Origin: CAWGJF01 sp963822905
GTDB lineage: Bacteria; Bacteroidota; Ignavibacteria; Ignavibacteriales; Ignavibacteriaceae
Direction of reading: 5' to 3'
DNA: 64,000 nt
NCBI GenBank assembly: GCA_963822905.1
Contig: CAWGJF010000001.1
Span: forward strand, 1,674,001 to 1,738,000
Below are positions 1-8,817 of the stretch, piece by piece. The notes under the pieces are model-generated. The model did no database searches and was not told the origin of the DNA. It saw only the letters and a list, made by a program, of their open reading frames with translations. Position 1 is the first letter of the stretch; each line of letters begins with the position of its first letter. The translations under genes were made by a program, and so were the position numbers.

Positions 1-1431
1 CTTGGGAGAAGTGCTGGTTACTCAAAGAAAGTTACAGCAGGCATGATATTGCGATGGAAATCACTAACCGAGCCGTTATTTGGCTCAGATGAGAAACAAC
101 AAAAAGGAAACACACCTGATGGAGGAAGAATAAATAAAGATGATTCTTTAAATGTTTTAGGAACAACCAAAGAATCGTCACTTGTAAGAGCATTGAAGTT
201 TTTAAAACTTGGAGTAAAAGCAATCTTTTTTGACTATGATAATTTTGCATTCAACTTCAGTAATGACAACAGTCTTTCAAAATCAGGAATTGTATCTAAA
301 GGCACCGGTTTTGGTAATTTTTGGGGTCTTGTTCAGAATAATGATAATGGTCCATCAAGAGCTTTCCAGCTTGGTTTGAGCAGTGATGTAGGACCAAGGG
401 CATTTCAGCAGGGAACAAATCTGAGCGATGTTTTCACAGAAAAAAATAGTGTCGATTTTAAAACAGCCAGACCACTCTGGGAAGGTGCAAAACTTGATAT
501 TACCTGGACTGTTGGTTGGAACAATACTAAAAACACAACCCTTACTGAAGATGCAAATGGCGATGTAATTATAACAAACATACAACAATCAGGGAACCTC
601 AATAAATCATTTTTAACTTTGCCAGCGGGTTTACCGTTTGTTGATTCGGGAATCAAAAAAGTAAATACATTATATAACCCAAATGATCCCGACCCAAGAA
701 AGAATTTATCAAATGCATTTGTACAGGGATTCGAAAGTCTTCCTTTTATATCCAAACTTCCTATATTAAAAAGCGTAGCCTCATATATTCCAAGAGCAAA
801 CTGGAGAATCACCTGGGATGGTCTGGAAAAACTTTTCTTTTTCAAATCAATTGCTCAAAAAGTTTCTTTGGATCATGCGTACACATCAACTTACACAGAA
901 GGATGGAAGCTAAGCAGTTCAGGAAAACGTGAAACACAAACACAAAGGGTTGATTATGGTTTTTCACCTTTGATTGGCCTGAATATTACATTCGGCGAAG
1001 TGTTCGGTGGTAACCTGACCAGTAATGTTAAATTTTCATCTAAGACAAGCTATGATCTTGGAGTAACAACTAGTAATATTACAGAAACTTCATCAAGGGA
1101 AATTGGAATCACAGCTAACTTCTCCAAATCCGGTTTTGAATTACCTTTATTTGGAGTGTCACTCAAGAATGATATAGAATTTTTATTATCATACACTAAC
1201 TCTAAAAATTCTACTGTAAGATTTGAAATGGATAACTTTACTGAAGAGGGAATTCCACAGGATGGAACTACAAGGACAACAATTGAACCGAGAATAAAAT
1301 ATACTATTAGTTCTAAAGTAACTCTTTCGGTGTTTTATAAGAGATCATCTGTTCAGCCGGAAGGTGCTGCCCGCATTCCACCAACAACTACAAACGAAGC
1401 TGGTTTGGATGTGAATATCCTCATTCAGTAG
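1..1431 (+). CDS. sprA: SprA (Sov) T9SS outer-membrane translocon protein, C-terminal part
   Basis: The frame is open from the first base, so the gene starts upstream and only the last 476 residues are present. SprA is the very large outer-membrane barrel through which type IX secretion cargo passes. The fragment is rich in alternating polar/hydrophobic strands and aromatic residues, as expected of the barrel wall. It ends with a GAARIPPTTTNEAG segment and a strand, resembling SprA C-termini. The next gene downstream encodes the T9SS regulator PorX, which supports the call. An ATG at position 43 is internal and is not the start. Identification rests on family resemblance and context; the diagnostic N-terminal regions lie outside the window. 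Confidence 0.85.
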   Translation, partial: LGRSAGYSKKVTAGMILRWKSLTEPLFGSDEKQQKGNTPDGGRINKDDSLNVLGTTKESSLVRALKFLKLGVKAIFFDYDNFAFNFSNDNSLSKSGIVSKGTGFGNFWGLVQNNDNGPSRAFQLGLSSDVGPRAFQQGTNLSDVFTEKNSVDFKTARPLWEGAKLDITWTVGWNNTKNTTLTEDANGDVIITNIQQSGNLNKSFLTLPAGLPFVDSGIKKVNTLYNPNDPDPRKNLSNAFVQGFESLPFISKLPILKSVASYIPRANWRITWDGLEKLFFFKSIAQKVSLDHAYTSTYTEGWKLSSSGKRETQTQRVDYGFSPLIGLNITFGEVFGGNLTSNVKFSSKTSYDLGVTTSNITETSSREIGITANFSKSGFELPLFGVSLKNDIEFLLSYTNSKNSTVRFEMDNFTEEGIPQDGTTRTTIEPRIKYTISSKVTLSVFYKRSSVQPEGAARIPPTTTNEAGLDVNILIQ

Positions 1432-1514
1432 GTATTTAATTCTACTTCTGATTACATCGGAGGTATTCTTATATTTTAATCTGATTTTTTAATAATTATT
1501 AATGCGGAAAAATT

Positions 1515-3083
1515 ATGCCCGGTAAAAAAATTCTTTGGATCGATGATGAAATTGAATTATTACGTTCTCATGTAATTTTCTTAACTGAAAAAGGATATGA
1601 AGTTGATACTGCTACAAATGGTGAAGATGCAATTTCAAATACAAAAGAAAATGATTATAATCTCATTTTTCTGGATGAAATGATGCCTGGAATGGGAGGA
1701 CTGGAAACTCTGGGAAGGATTAAAGAAATAAATTCCAATATTCCGGTCGTGATGGTTACGAAGAGTGAAGAAGAGACGTTAATGGACGAAGCAATTGGAG
1801 GAAAAATAACTGATTATCTTACCAAACCGGTTAATCCAAGTCAGATTTTGCTTGTATGTAAAAAGATTCTTGAAGGGAAAAAAATAACCGGTCAGTACGC
1901 AGCAAAAGATTATTTGCAAGCATTTAACCAGATTTCAATGTCATTAACCAGTAACCTGGATTTTGCTGAATGGATAGAACTTTACCAAAAATTAGTTAAC
2001 TGGGATATTGAACTTGATCAACATAAAGAAATTGGATTACGTCAATCACTTAGTGATCAATGGCGGGAAGCCAACAAGGAGTTTTCAAAATTTGTTGAAA
2101 GAAATTATCGGGATTGGGTTTCTTCGAATAGCGATCCTGATATTCCGAATCTAAGTCCAGTAATAACAGAAAAATATGTTCTTCCTGAATTAAAAAATGA
2201 AAATACACATGTGTTTTATTTCGTAATAGATTGTCTAAGGCTTGACCAATGGCTTACAATGGAAAAACATTTAGTTGATTTATTTAAAATCGAAAAAGAT
2301 TTTTATTATTCAATACTTCCAACTGCAACACCTTATGCACGTAATTCACTTTTTGGGGGACTATTTCCTTCGGAAATTGAAAAATATTATCCTGATCTTT
2401 GGCAAAATAAAGATGATGATGAAAGAAGCATGAATAAATATGAAAAAGAATTACTTCAGCATTTATTAGATCGAAAAAAAATTAAGCTGAAAAATGATCT
2501 AAAATATATTAAGATAATTGATCCTGAAGTTGGAAGAAATTTTGAACAGAATATACTTTCATATAAAAACAATCAACTAACTGCTATAGTAGTCAATTTT
2601 TTGGATATGATCGCTCACGGCCGATCGGATTCCGATTTACTTAAAGAGATTGCCCCTGATGAACCTGCTTATCGTTCTTTAACAAATAGCTGGTTTACTC
2701 ATTCTTCCTTGCTTGCAACATTCCAGGCATTAGCGAAAATGCAAAATGTTAAAATAATTATTACTACAGATCACGGAAGTATTCGTTCATTACGTGGAGC
2801 GAAGGTTTTGGGAGATCGTGAGGCTTCAACAAATTTAAGATTTAAATACGGAAGAAATCTCAAAGTTGATGATAAACATGCTGTATACGTTAAAAACCCG
2901 GCTGACTATAAACTTCCTAAAAGAGGAGTTACTATTAACTATATTATTGCCAAAGAAGATTACTATTTTGTTTATCCTACGGACTATCACAAATACCTTA
3001 CTCATTATAAAGATACGTTCCAGCATGGAGGAATTTCTATGGAGGAAATTATTCTCCCGGTGATTACCATGGAGCCAAAATAG
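1515..3083 (+). CDS. porX: PorX-type response regulator with PglZ domain
   Basis: This 522-residue cytoplasmic protein starts with a receiver domain (about residues 1-125). The acidic pair D10-D11, phospho-acceptor D54 and conserved K104 are all visible. After a helical linker, residues from about 200 to the end form a PglZ (alkaline-phosphatase superfamily) domain, with the FVIDCLRLDQW metal-site segment and a later TTDHGS motif. This architecture is PorX, which controls T9SS expression and function. It follows sprA by about 80 bases and precedes tsaE by three, so it may be cotranscribed with the tRNA-modification genes. The length is normal for the family, and no defect is seen. Confidence 0.93.
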   Translation: MPGKKILWIDDEIELLRSHVIFLTEKGYEVDTATNGEDAISNTKENDYNLIFLDEMMPGMGGLETLGRIKEINSNIPVVMVTKSEEETLMDEAIGGKITDYLTKPVNPSQILLVCKKILEGKKITGQYAAKDYLQAFNQISMSLTSNLDFAEWIELYQKLVNWDIELDQHKEIGLRQSLSDQWREANKEFSKFVERNYRDWVSSNSDPDIPNLSPVITEKYVLPELKNENTHVFYFVIDCLRLDQWLTMEKHLVDLFKIEKDFYYSILPTATPYARNSLFGGLFPSEIEKYYPDLWQNKDDDERSMNKYEKELLQHLLDRKKIKLKNDLKYIKIIDPEVGRNFEQNILSYKNNQLTAIVVNFLDMIAHGRSDSDLLKEIAPDEPAYRSLTNSWFTHSSLLATFQALAKMQNVKIIITTDHGSIRSLRGAKVLGDREASTNLRFKYGRNLKVDDKHAVYVKNPADYKLPKRGVTINYIIAKEDYYFVYPTDYHKYLTHYKDTFQHGGISMEEIILPVITMEPK

Positions 3084-3086
3084 ATT

Positions 3087-3518
3087 TTGAAATTTCCTGC
3101 AAACATGAAATCAAATTCTGAGAAAGACACATCTGCAATCGCGGTTGAGTTTAGTAAACAGCTTGAAATTACAAATAGAATTATTCTTTTAGGCGAACTT
3201 GGTGCAGGAAAGACTTTTTTTGTCAGGGAAGTTTTAAAACAATTCAACATATCGAATGTTAATAGTCCTTCATTCGCTATAGTTAATCAATACGAAGGCA
3301 AAATTAAAGCATATCATTTCGACTTTTACAGGTTGAAGAATTATGAAGAGTTACTTGAAATAGGTTGGCTTGATTATTTGAATGATGATGAAGCAATTAT
3401 TTTTATTGAATGGGGAAACCTGGTAGAGGAAGCGATACCGGGAAATAGAGTTGAAATAAATATAAAAGTATTGGAAGATTTATCACGGGAATTTGAATTT
3501 ATACAGTATGGAAACTGA
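3087..3518 (+). CDS. tsaE: TsaE, tRNA threonylcarbamoyladenosine biosynthesis ATPase
   Basis: TsaE is the small P-loop ATPase that works with TsaB and TsaD to make t6A37 in tRNA. The Walker A motif GELGAGKT is at about residues 36-43, and the family signatures SPSFAI and HFDFYRL follow, with FIEWGN near the end. Length (143 aa) is typical. The longest frame begins with TTG at 3087; an ATG at 3105 is an equally plausible start and gives 137 aa. It lies three bases after porX and its end overlaps tsaB, so the t6A genes are translationally linked. Confidence 0.92.
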   Translation: MKFPANMKSNSEKDTSAIAVEFSKQLEITNRIILLGELGAGKTFFVREVLKQFNISNVNSPSFAIVNQYEGKIKAYHFDFYRLKNYEELLEIGWLDYLNDDEAIIFIEWGNLVEEAIPGNRVEINIKVLEDLSREFEFIQYGN

Positions 3519-4161
3519 AAAAGCAATTTTATCCATTGAAACATCTGATGTTGTTTGTAGTGCATGTATTTATTTTAATGAGAATAAATATTTCTCATCA
3601 TCGATTCATTTGAAAAATTCCCATTCCGAAAAACTACTGATTATAATTGACAACTTGATGAAAGCAGCTGAAATTCAGTCTTACCAAATTGAATCAATAG
3701 CGATTTCTGAAGGTCCGGGCTCATTCACTGGTTTAAGAATCGGAATGGCTGCTGCGAAAGGTTTGGCATATGGCTGGAAAATCCCTCTAATTCCAGTCCC
3801 GACATTTGAGGCACTTGCATTGGAAATTTCGGGTTTATATAGATCGGGTACTAATTTCTTTATCGTAAATAAAGTAAATAAAGATGAGGTATATATTGCT
3901 AAGTTTCAAATTAAGGCTAATAGTTATATATTTGTTGATGATTTGCAGATATTAGAGAAGAAATTGTTACCGGGCAGGATTAAACATTGTAAAGTCTTTG
4001 GCAATGTGAAACAGGATACTCCTTTTGTGTTTTCATCTCCTGCACCCGAATTTGTTGCTTTGTGGGCGAAGCAATTCGGAGAAAAAAAGAAAATAATAGA
4101 TTTTGATTATTTAGAACCTAACTATCTTAAAAGTTTTATAATTAAGGAGAAGGTAAAATGA
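3508..4161 (+). CDS. tsaB: TsaB, t6A complex dimerisation/bridging protein
   Basis: The protein has the ASKHA-fold N-terminus AILSIETSD and the family signature SEGPGSFTGLRIGMAAAKGLA at about residues 67-90. TsaB is the catalytically inactive TsaD paralogue that links TsaD and TsaE. I chose ATG 3508, which puts the IETS strand near residue 8 as in homologues. A TTG at 3493 would add five residues. The start lies inside the last 11 bases of tsaE. The C-terminal half is short and divergent, as is usual in this phylum (218 aa). Confidence 0.9.
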   Translation: METEKAILSIETSDVVCSACIYFNENKYFSSSIHLKNSHSEKLLIIIDNLMKAAEIQSYQIESIAISEGPGSFTGLRIGMAAAKGLAYGWKIPLIPVPTFEALALEISGLYRSGTNFFIVNKVNKDEVYIAKFQIKANSYIFVDDLQILEKKLLPGRIKHCKVFGNVKQDTPFVFSSPAPEFVALWAKQFGEKKKIIDFDYLEPNYLKSFIIKEKVK

Positions 4162-4877
4162 TAAATAAAATTTCCACACTACTTTTATTATTAGTCTCAA
4201 TTGGTTTTGCTCAAATGTTTCAACCGGAACTGGTTGTACAAAATAAGGTACATGATTTCGGTACTATAACTACCGGGGATGTTGTATTTCATACATTTAC
4301 CTTAACGAATAATGGCGGCGATGTTTTAAAGATTGAGAAAGTAAAAGCATCTTGTGGCTGTACGGCTGCTAAACCTGAAAAAAATGAACTTGCTCCCGGG
4401 GAATCAACAAACCTGCTTGTCACTTTTAATTCAAGAGGAAAAAAGGGACCTCAGAAAAAAACAGTACGAATCACTTCAAATGATCCACAAAATAGTGAAA
4501 TGGTTTTAACTATTACAGCTAATGTGAAAGAAAAAGAAGGTGATATAAGTGGAACGCCTGCAATTCAGTTTTCAGAATCCCAGCATGACTTTGGAAGTGT
4601 AAAAGAAGGAGCAGTGGTTGATTATACTTTTAAATTCGCAAATAAAGGAGCTGGTCTGTTAAAGATAAGTGATATTACTACTTCATGTGGTTGTACTGCT
4701 GCACTTGTTAGCAGTGATCATTTAAAACCTGGTGAAGAAGGAACATTGAAAGTCGAACTTGATACAAAACACAGGTCAGGGAAAATGAGCAGAACAGTTA
4801 CAGTAAAATCTAACGATCCAAAAGAACCATCGAAAATTCTTGTTATATATGCAAATGTTCAGAAAGCTGATAGTTAA
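4158..4877 (+). CDS. Exported protein with two DUF1573 domains
   Basis: A signal peptide (MINKISTLLLLLVSIGFAQ) is followed by two tandem copies of a domain of about 100 residues. Each copy has the DUF1573 hallmarks HDFG near its start and SCGCTAA in the middle, then a TSNDP/KSNDP segment. DUF1573 is an immunoglobulin-like (ASPM/MSP-type) fold of unknown function that is common on Bacteroidota envelopes. Its ATG overlaps the tsaB stop as ATGA, and its stop overlaps the accD start as TAATG. It is therefore translationally coupled on both sides despite its unrelated location. Confidence 0.88.
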   Translation: MINKISTLLLLLVSIGFAQMFQPELVVQNKVHDFGTITTGDVVFHTFTLTNNGGDVLKIEKVKASCGCTAAKPEKNELAPGESTNLLVTFNSRGKKGPQKKTVRITSNDPQNSEMVLTITANVKEKEGDISGTPAIQFSESQHDFGSVKEGAVVDYTFKFANKGAGLLKISDITTSCGCTAALVSSDHLKPGEEGTLKVELDTKHRSGKMSRTVTVKSNDPKEPSKILVIYANVQKADS

Positions 4878-5716
4878 TGCCCTGGTTCAGAAGATCAAAA
4901 GATAAGATTTCACCAGACTCACAAAAAAAAGAGCTCCCCGATGGATTGTGGGTTAAATGTCCTGGTTGTGGTGAAATAATTCATAATAAACAATTAGAAA
5001 CGAATCTCTGGACTTGTCTTAAGTGTGATCATCATTTCAGGATTGGCAGTCAGCAATATATTCAATTTCTTTTAGATAAAGGTAGTTTTAGAGAATTGAA
5101 TAAAAAGATGCGTTCAGCGGATCCATTGGAATTTACAGATACTAAGAAATATAAAGATAGAATTGTTGATACAATTAAAAAACAAAATCTGAATGACGCT
5201 GTAAGAATTGGAACCGGAAAAATTGAAGGTCGTGAGATTGCTATCGGGTGCATGGATTTTGGATTTATTGGCGGAAGTATGGGTTCTGTTGTTGGTGAAA
5301 AAGTAGCCCGGGTTACAGACAGAGCTTTCAAAAATAAAATTCCACTGGTTGTAATCTCACAGAGTGGTGGTGCCCGAATGATGGAAGGTGCTTTTTCGTT
5401 AATGCAAATGGCAAAAACAAGTTCACGCCTTGCCCGACTGGCGGACGCACAGATTCCTTACATTTCAGTTTTGACTGACCCAACAACTGGTGGCACAACT
5501 GCCAGCTATGCAATGCTTGGGGATTTTAATATTGCGGAGCCTAAAGCTTTAATTGGATTCGCCGGACCTCGGATAATTAAGCAAACAATCGGAAGAGATT
5601 TACCTGAAGGTTTCCAGAGATCCGAATTTTTACTTGAAAAAGGTTTTGTCGATATTGTCTCTCATCGAAAAGAACTTCGATCAACAATAAATAATTTGTT
5701 AGAACTTATCTCATAG
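4877..5716 (+). CDS. accD: Acetyl-CoA carboxylase carboxyltransferase subunit beta
   Basis: AccD forms the carboxyltransferase with AccA and makes malonyl-CoA for fatty acid synthesis. The N-terminal zinc ribbon is complete (C28, C31, C47, C50). The crotonase-type core carries GCMDFGFIGGSMGSVVGEK, SQSGGARMMEG and DPTTGGTTASYAMLGD, all diagnostic of the family. Its 279 residues are normal. It starts one base inside the stop of the DUF1573 gene and is followed after nine bases by the likely start of panC. Confidence 0.97.
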   Translation: MPWFRRSKDKISPDSQKKELPDGLWVKCPGCGEIIHNKQLETNLWTCLKCDHHFRIGSQQYIQFLLDKGSFRELNKKMRSADPLEFTDTKKYKDRIVDTIKKQNLNDAVRIGTGKIEGREIAIGCMDFGFIGGSMGSVVGEKVARVTDRAFKNKIPLVVISQSGGARMMEGAFSLMQMAKTSSRLARLADAQIPYISVLTDPTTGGTTASYAMLGDFNIAEPKALIGFAGPRIIKQTIGRDLPEGFQRSEFLLEKGFVDIVSHRKELRSTINNLLELIS

Positions 5717-5725
5717 GTTTTTGCT

Positions 5726-6580
5726 ATTAAAGTAATTACCAAAGTCTTCGAACTTCAAAAAGAAATCAAACTTCAGAAAAAATCGGGAAAAACCATCGGC
5801 TTTGTTCCAACAATGGGTTTTCTCCACGAAGGTCATTTATCAATTATTCGTGTTTCAAAGAGAAAATCAGATTTCACAGTCGTTTCAATTTTTGTTAATC
5901 CAACTCAGTTTGCCGAAGGTGAAGATTTAGAAAAATATCCAAGGGATTTTGAAAAGGATAAAAATCTTCTGGAAAATGAAAAAGTGGATTTACTTTTTTA
6001 TCCGGATGAAAATGAAATTTATGGTCTAAATTTTCAAACATTTGTTTCTGTAGATGATATCTCAACAATTCTTGAAGGTGAATTCAGACCTACCCATTTC
6101 AGAGGAGTTGCAACAATAGTAAACATTTTATTTAATTGTGTTCAACCTGATTTTGCTTTCTTCGGACAAAAGGATGCCCAGCAGGTTGAAGTAATAAAAC
6201 AGATGGTTGCTGATTTAAAAATGGGGATTGAAATTATTGTTTGCCCGATAATCCGTGAAGGTAATGGTTTGGCCCTGAGTTCCAGGAATATTTATTTATC
6301 TTCAAAAGAAAAAGAAACTGCATTAACAATTCATGAAGCACTTTTATACGGAAGGAAATTCATTGAAGAAGATAAGGAAACGAATCCTCAAATTGTGATT
6401 GATAATATGAAAGCAGTACTTAGTCAGAAAGAATCTATTAAAGTTGATTACATTGATATTAGAAATGCTTATGGATTCAGTGAAGATGACCTTCTCGATG
6501 GGGGAAATGAATATTATATCCTAGTTGCTGCAAGAGTAGGAAAAACGAGATTGATTGATAATGAATTGATTAGAATTTAG
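5726..6580 (+). CDS. panC: Pantothenate synthetase, apparently starting at ATT
   Basis: PanC joins pantoate and beta-alanine using ATP. The nucleotide-binding motif PTMGFLHEGHL, the FVNPTQF segment, FFGQKDAQQ and the signature ALSSRNIYLS are all present. The first ATG (5813) is the M inside PTMG, so using it would remove the first strand and part of the ATP site. The frame stays open upstream to the accD stop, and residues read there (IKVITKVFELQKEIKL...) match normal PanC N-termini. The only sensible initiator is ATT at 5726, giving 284 aa, the usual length. The end overlaps the convergent coaX by 11 bases. Confidence 0.9.
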   Translation: MKVITKVFELQKEIKLQKKSGKTIGFVPTMGFLHEGHLSIIRVSKRKSDFTVVSIFVNPTQFAEGEDLEKYPRDFEKDKNLLENEKVDLLFYPDENEIYGLNFQTFVSVDDISTILEGEFRPTHFRGVATIVNILFNCVQPDFAFFGQKDAQQVEVIKQMVADLKMGIEIIVCPIIREGNGLALSSRNIYLSSKEKETALTIHEALLYGRKFIEEDKETNPQIVIDNMKAVLSQKESIKVDYIDIRNAYGFSEDDLLDGGNEYYILVAARVGKTRLIDNELIRI

Positions 6581-7349
6581 TGTTATTCGTTTTTTTATTC
6601 TGGATATACAAAGTGTTTATTCCATAAAAAACCAAATTTTCTTCGTAAATAAATTCAAAATTGAGATGCGGAATAATTTTATTTGCATTTCCTCCAGTCA
6701 AATACACAATTATTTCTTTGGCAGATTTTTCTTCCTTCAAATAATCTAAATTTTTTTCTATCAATCCTACATTAGAATTAATTACCCCACTTGCAATTGA
6801 TGATTTTGTCCCATCACCTATTACTGAATTGAAATCAGAAACAATAACATCAGGTAGTTGAGCAGTTTTTTTATTTAAAGACTCAAACATCATATCAATT
6901 CCGGGAGCGATCAGACCACCGATAAATTTTCCTGGATATTCAATTATATTTATCGTTGTCGCTGTTCCGAAATCAATTGTAAGAATATAAGTTTTCCTAT
7001 TATAACTTTTATGTGTTTTAGATTTCTTAAAAAGAAAAAATGCACCTTCAGCTGAACAGAGTCTGTCAATCCCTAAAGTTTCAGGAGTTTTATAAGTAAC
7101 AGACAAATTAGTCTTCATATCATTTGTAATAACAAAGGGCGATATTCCTTTTAGTCCAGAAATTTGTTGGGTAATTAACTTAGCTTTATCAGGTACAACT
7201 GAGCAAATAGCAATTTCAGTGATATCCTGGCTTTTAAGGTATGACTCAAATTTGATTTGGTCAATAAATGAATCTGAAGAAATAATTTTATCTTGGTCAA
7301 ATATCGCTGTTTTAATTCGTGAGTTACCAATATCAATTACTAGCAACAT
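6570..7349 (-). CDS. coaX: Type III pantothenate kinase
   Basis: CoaX phosphorylates pantothenate, the first step of CoA synthesis from it. The ASKHA motifs are clear: the phosphate-1 loop VIDIGNSRIK at the N-terminus, TLGIDRLCSAEGA, the second phosphate loop TIDFGTATTIN, and IGGLIAPGI. Its 259 residues are typical. The ATG shares one base with the stop of birA (TAATG), so the two are coupled. It runs convergently into panC, whose product is its substrate; the two reading frames overlap by 11 bases. Confidence 0.95.
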   Translation of the reverse strand: MLLVIDIGNSRIKTAIFDQDKIISSDSFIDQIKFESYLKSQDITEIAICSVVPDKAKLITQQISGLKGISPFVITNDMKTNLSVTYKTPETLGIDRLCSAEGAFFLFKKSKTHKSYNRKTYILTIDFGTATTINIIEYPGKFIGGLIAPGIDMMFESLNKKTAQLPDVIVSDFNSVIGDGTKSSIASGVINSNVGLIEKNLDYLKEEKSAKEIIVYLTGGNANKIIPHLNFEFIYEENLVFYGINTLYIQNKKTNNTKF

Positions 7350-8122
7350 TAAACTATACTCACATCACCAGAAATAATTCTTTCCAGACCACTTTTTGTT
7401 TTCAATATCAAAAAACCTTCGTCATCAATGTCATCAAAAATGCCCGATTTCATTTTGTCGTTCTCAGAAATTGTTATTTTATCACCTATCATTTTACATT
7501 TTGATCGCCATTCTTTTAGAATGTATCCAGGATCGTTGTGAGCTATATCAAGAAAATATTCAAACAAATTTAATGTTTCAGCGAGAATTAATTCTCTTTC
7601 AATATTTAATTTGAATTCATTTTTAATAGAGGTAGCAGGAATTTTATAATCATTCGGAAAAGTTACCTGGTTAACATTGATACCAATTCCAACAACTATC
7701 CTATTTATTCCTTTCCCTTTAGTTGAAGTTTCCAATAATATCCCGGCAACTTTTTTATTGTTTATCAAAACATCGTTAGGCCACTTTAAAGTTGCGTTCA
7801 ATTGGAATAAATTTTCGATAGAGGTAGCAACTGATAATGATGAACAAAGATTTACTATGTTCGGAGAAATTTTTAAAAGTTCGGGTTCGGTTAACAGGAT
7901 AGAGAAAGTCAAATTAAGTCCCTTCGCACTTGCCCATATTCTATCTTTTCTGCCCTTACCCTTTGTCTGGTTTTCAGCCAGAACTATAGTTCCATTATCT
8001 TTAAACTCTTTACTGTTTTTACTCAAAAGTATATTTGTCGATTCTGTCTCTTCTAAATAGAAGAATTTTCGACCAATATAATCTGTATCAAGTTTGATAT
8101 CAAAGATTTCAAATGCAAACAA
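7349..8122 (-). CDS. birA: Biotin--[acetyl-CoA-carboxylase] ligase
   Basis: This protein activates biotin to biotinyl-AMP and attaches it to the AccB carrier. It has the ligase signatures ETESTN (residues about 26-31), the adenylate loop QTKGKGRKDRIWAS, LKWPNDVLINNKKVAGIL, and VVGIGINVN. There is no N-terminal DNA-binding domain, so it is a class I enzyme that cannot repress biotin genes directly. The start is TTG at 8122, preceded by a GAGGTG ribosome-binding site six bases away. It is the first gene of a birA-coaX pair. Confidence 0.93.
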   Translation of the reverse strand: MFAFEIFDIKLDTDYIGRKFFYLEETESTNILLSKNSKEFKDNGTIVLAENQTKGKGRKDRIWASAKGLNLTFSILLTEPELLKISPNIVNLCSSLSVATSIENLFQLNATLKWPNDVLINNKKVAGILLETSTKGKGINRIVVGIGINVNQVTFPNDYKIPATSIKNEFKLNIERELILAETLNLFEYFLDIAHNDPGYILKEWRSKCKMIGDKITISENDKMKSGIFDDIDDEGFLILKTKSGLERIISGDVSIV

Positions 8123-8359
8123 AATTCACCTCATTTAATGAAATAAAATTAAATAAAAACTACATATTTGTCAGTTTTTAATGTCCTAGAATAGTCGAAT
8201 TGTCAGATTGGCAGCAATAGTGTCGCACTGGAATTTTTCGAGCAAACTTCATAATGTTCCCTAATCTATTATAATATAAGGGCTTAAGGCCTATCTTCGT
8301 TAATGGCACTTTGCTTGTATTGTTTATAATTAACAAGTATTAAAATGAAGGAAAAACTA

Positions 8360-8773
8360 ATGAGGTACTTAGAGTTCCAGACCAGACCAAATCTGACGAG
8401 GAACGCTCTTATCAATAAGTATAAATATAATTATGGATTTAATCCGGCATTAGAAATTCAAGAAAATGAAGAAGAACTTTTAATAAATATTGAGTTGCCG
8501 GGTTTAAAAAAAGAAGATGTCAAACTGGTTTACGAAAATAGCATTTTGAAGTTAAGTGGTGAAAAGAAAAACAAAAATACTGACACTCATTTGAACTCAT
8601 TAATTTTGAATGAAAGAGCATATGGAAAGTTTGAAAGGAATATAAGGTTAAGTAATAATTTTGATTCAAATTCTATAGATGCAAATTTTGAAAATGGTAT
8701 TCTCAGTATAAAAATCAAAAAAATAAAATCAGGAAAACCTGGTGAAAGAATAATTGAAATTAATCAGAACTAA
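8360..8773 (+). CDS. Small heat-shock protein (Hsp20/IbpA family)
   Basis: An alpha-crystallin domain occupies about residues 35-120, with the family motifs IELPGLKKEDVKL, SGEKK and the ENGILSIKI segment near the end. Small heat-shock proteins hold unfolding proteins for refolding by DnaK, and dnaK is the next gene, 44 bases on. An upstream ATG at 8345 lacks a ribosome-binding site. ATG 8360 has AAGGA seven bases before it, so I chose that (137 aa). Promoter elements were not identified with confidence. Confidence 0.9.
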   Translation: MRYLEFQTRPNLTRNALINKYKYNYGFNPALEIQENEEELLINIELPGLKKEDVKLVYENSILKLSGEKKNKNTDTHLNSLILNERAYGKFERNIRLSNNFDSNSIDANFENGILSIKIKKIKSGKPGERIIEINQN

Positions 8774-8817
8774 TCATAGCAGGAGAATGCTGCTAAAAGT
8801 TAAAGGAGAAAAATAAA

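Noticed and set aside
8190..8240. Sigma-54 promoter or CIRCE element upstream of the first small heat-shock gene
   Set aside because: TTGGCAG is followed by GC at the wrong spacing for sigma-54, and no TTAGCACTC inverted repeat is present. The TTGTCAGATTGGCAG dyad is too weak to call.
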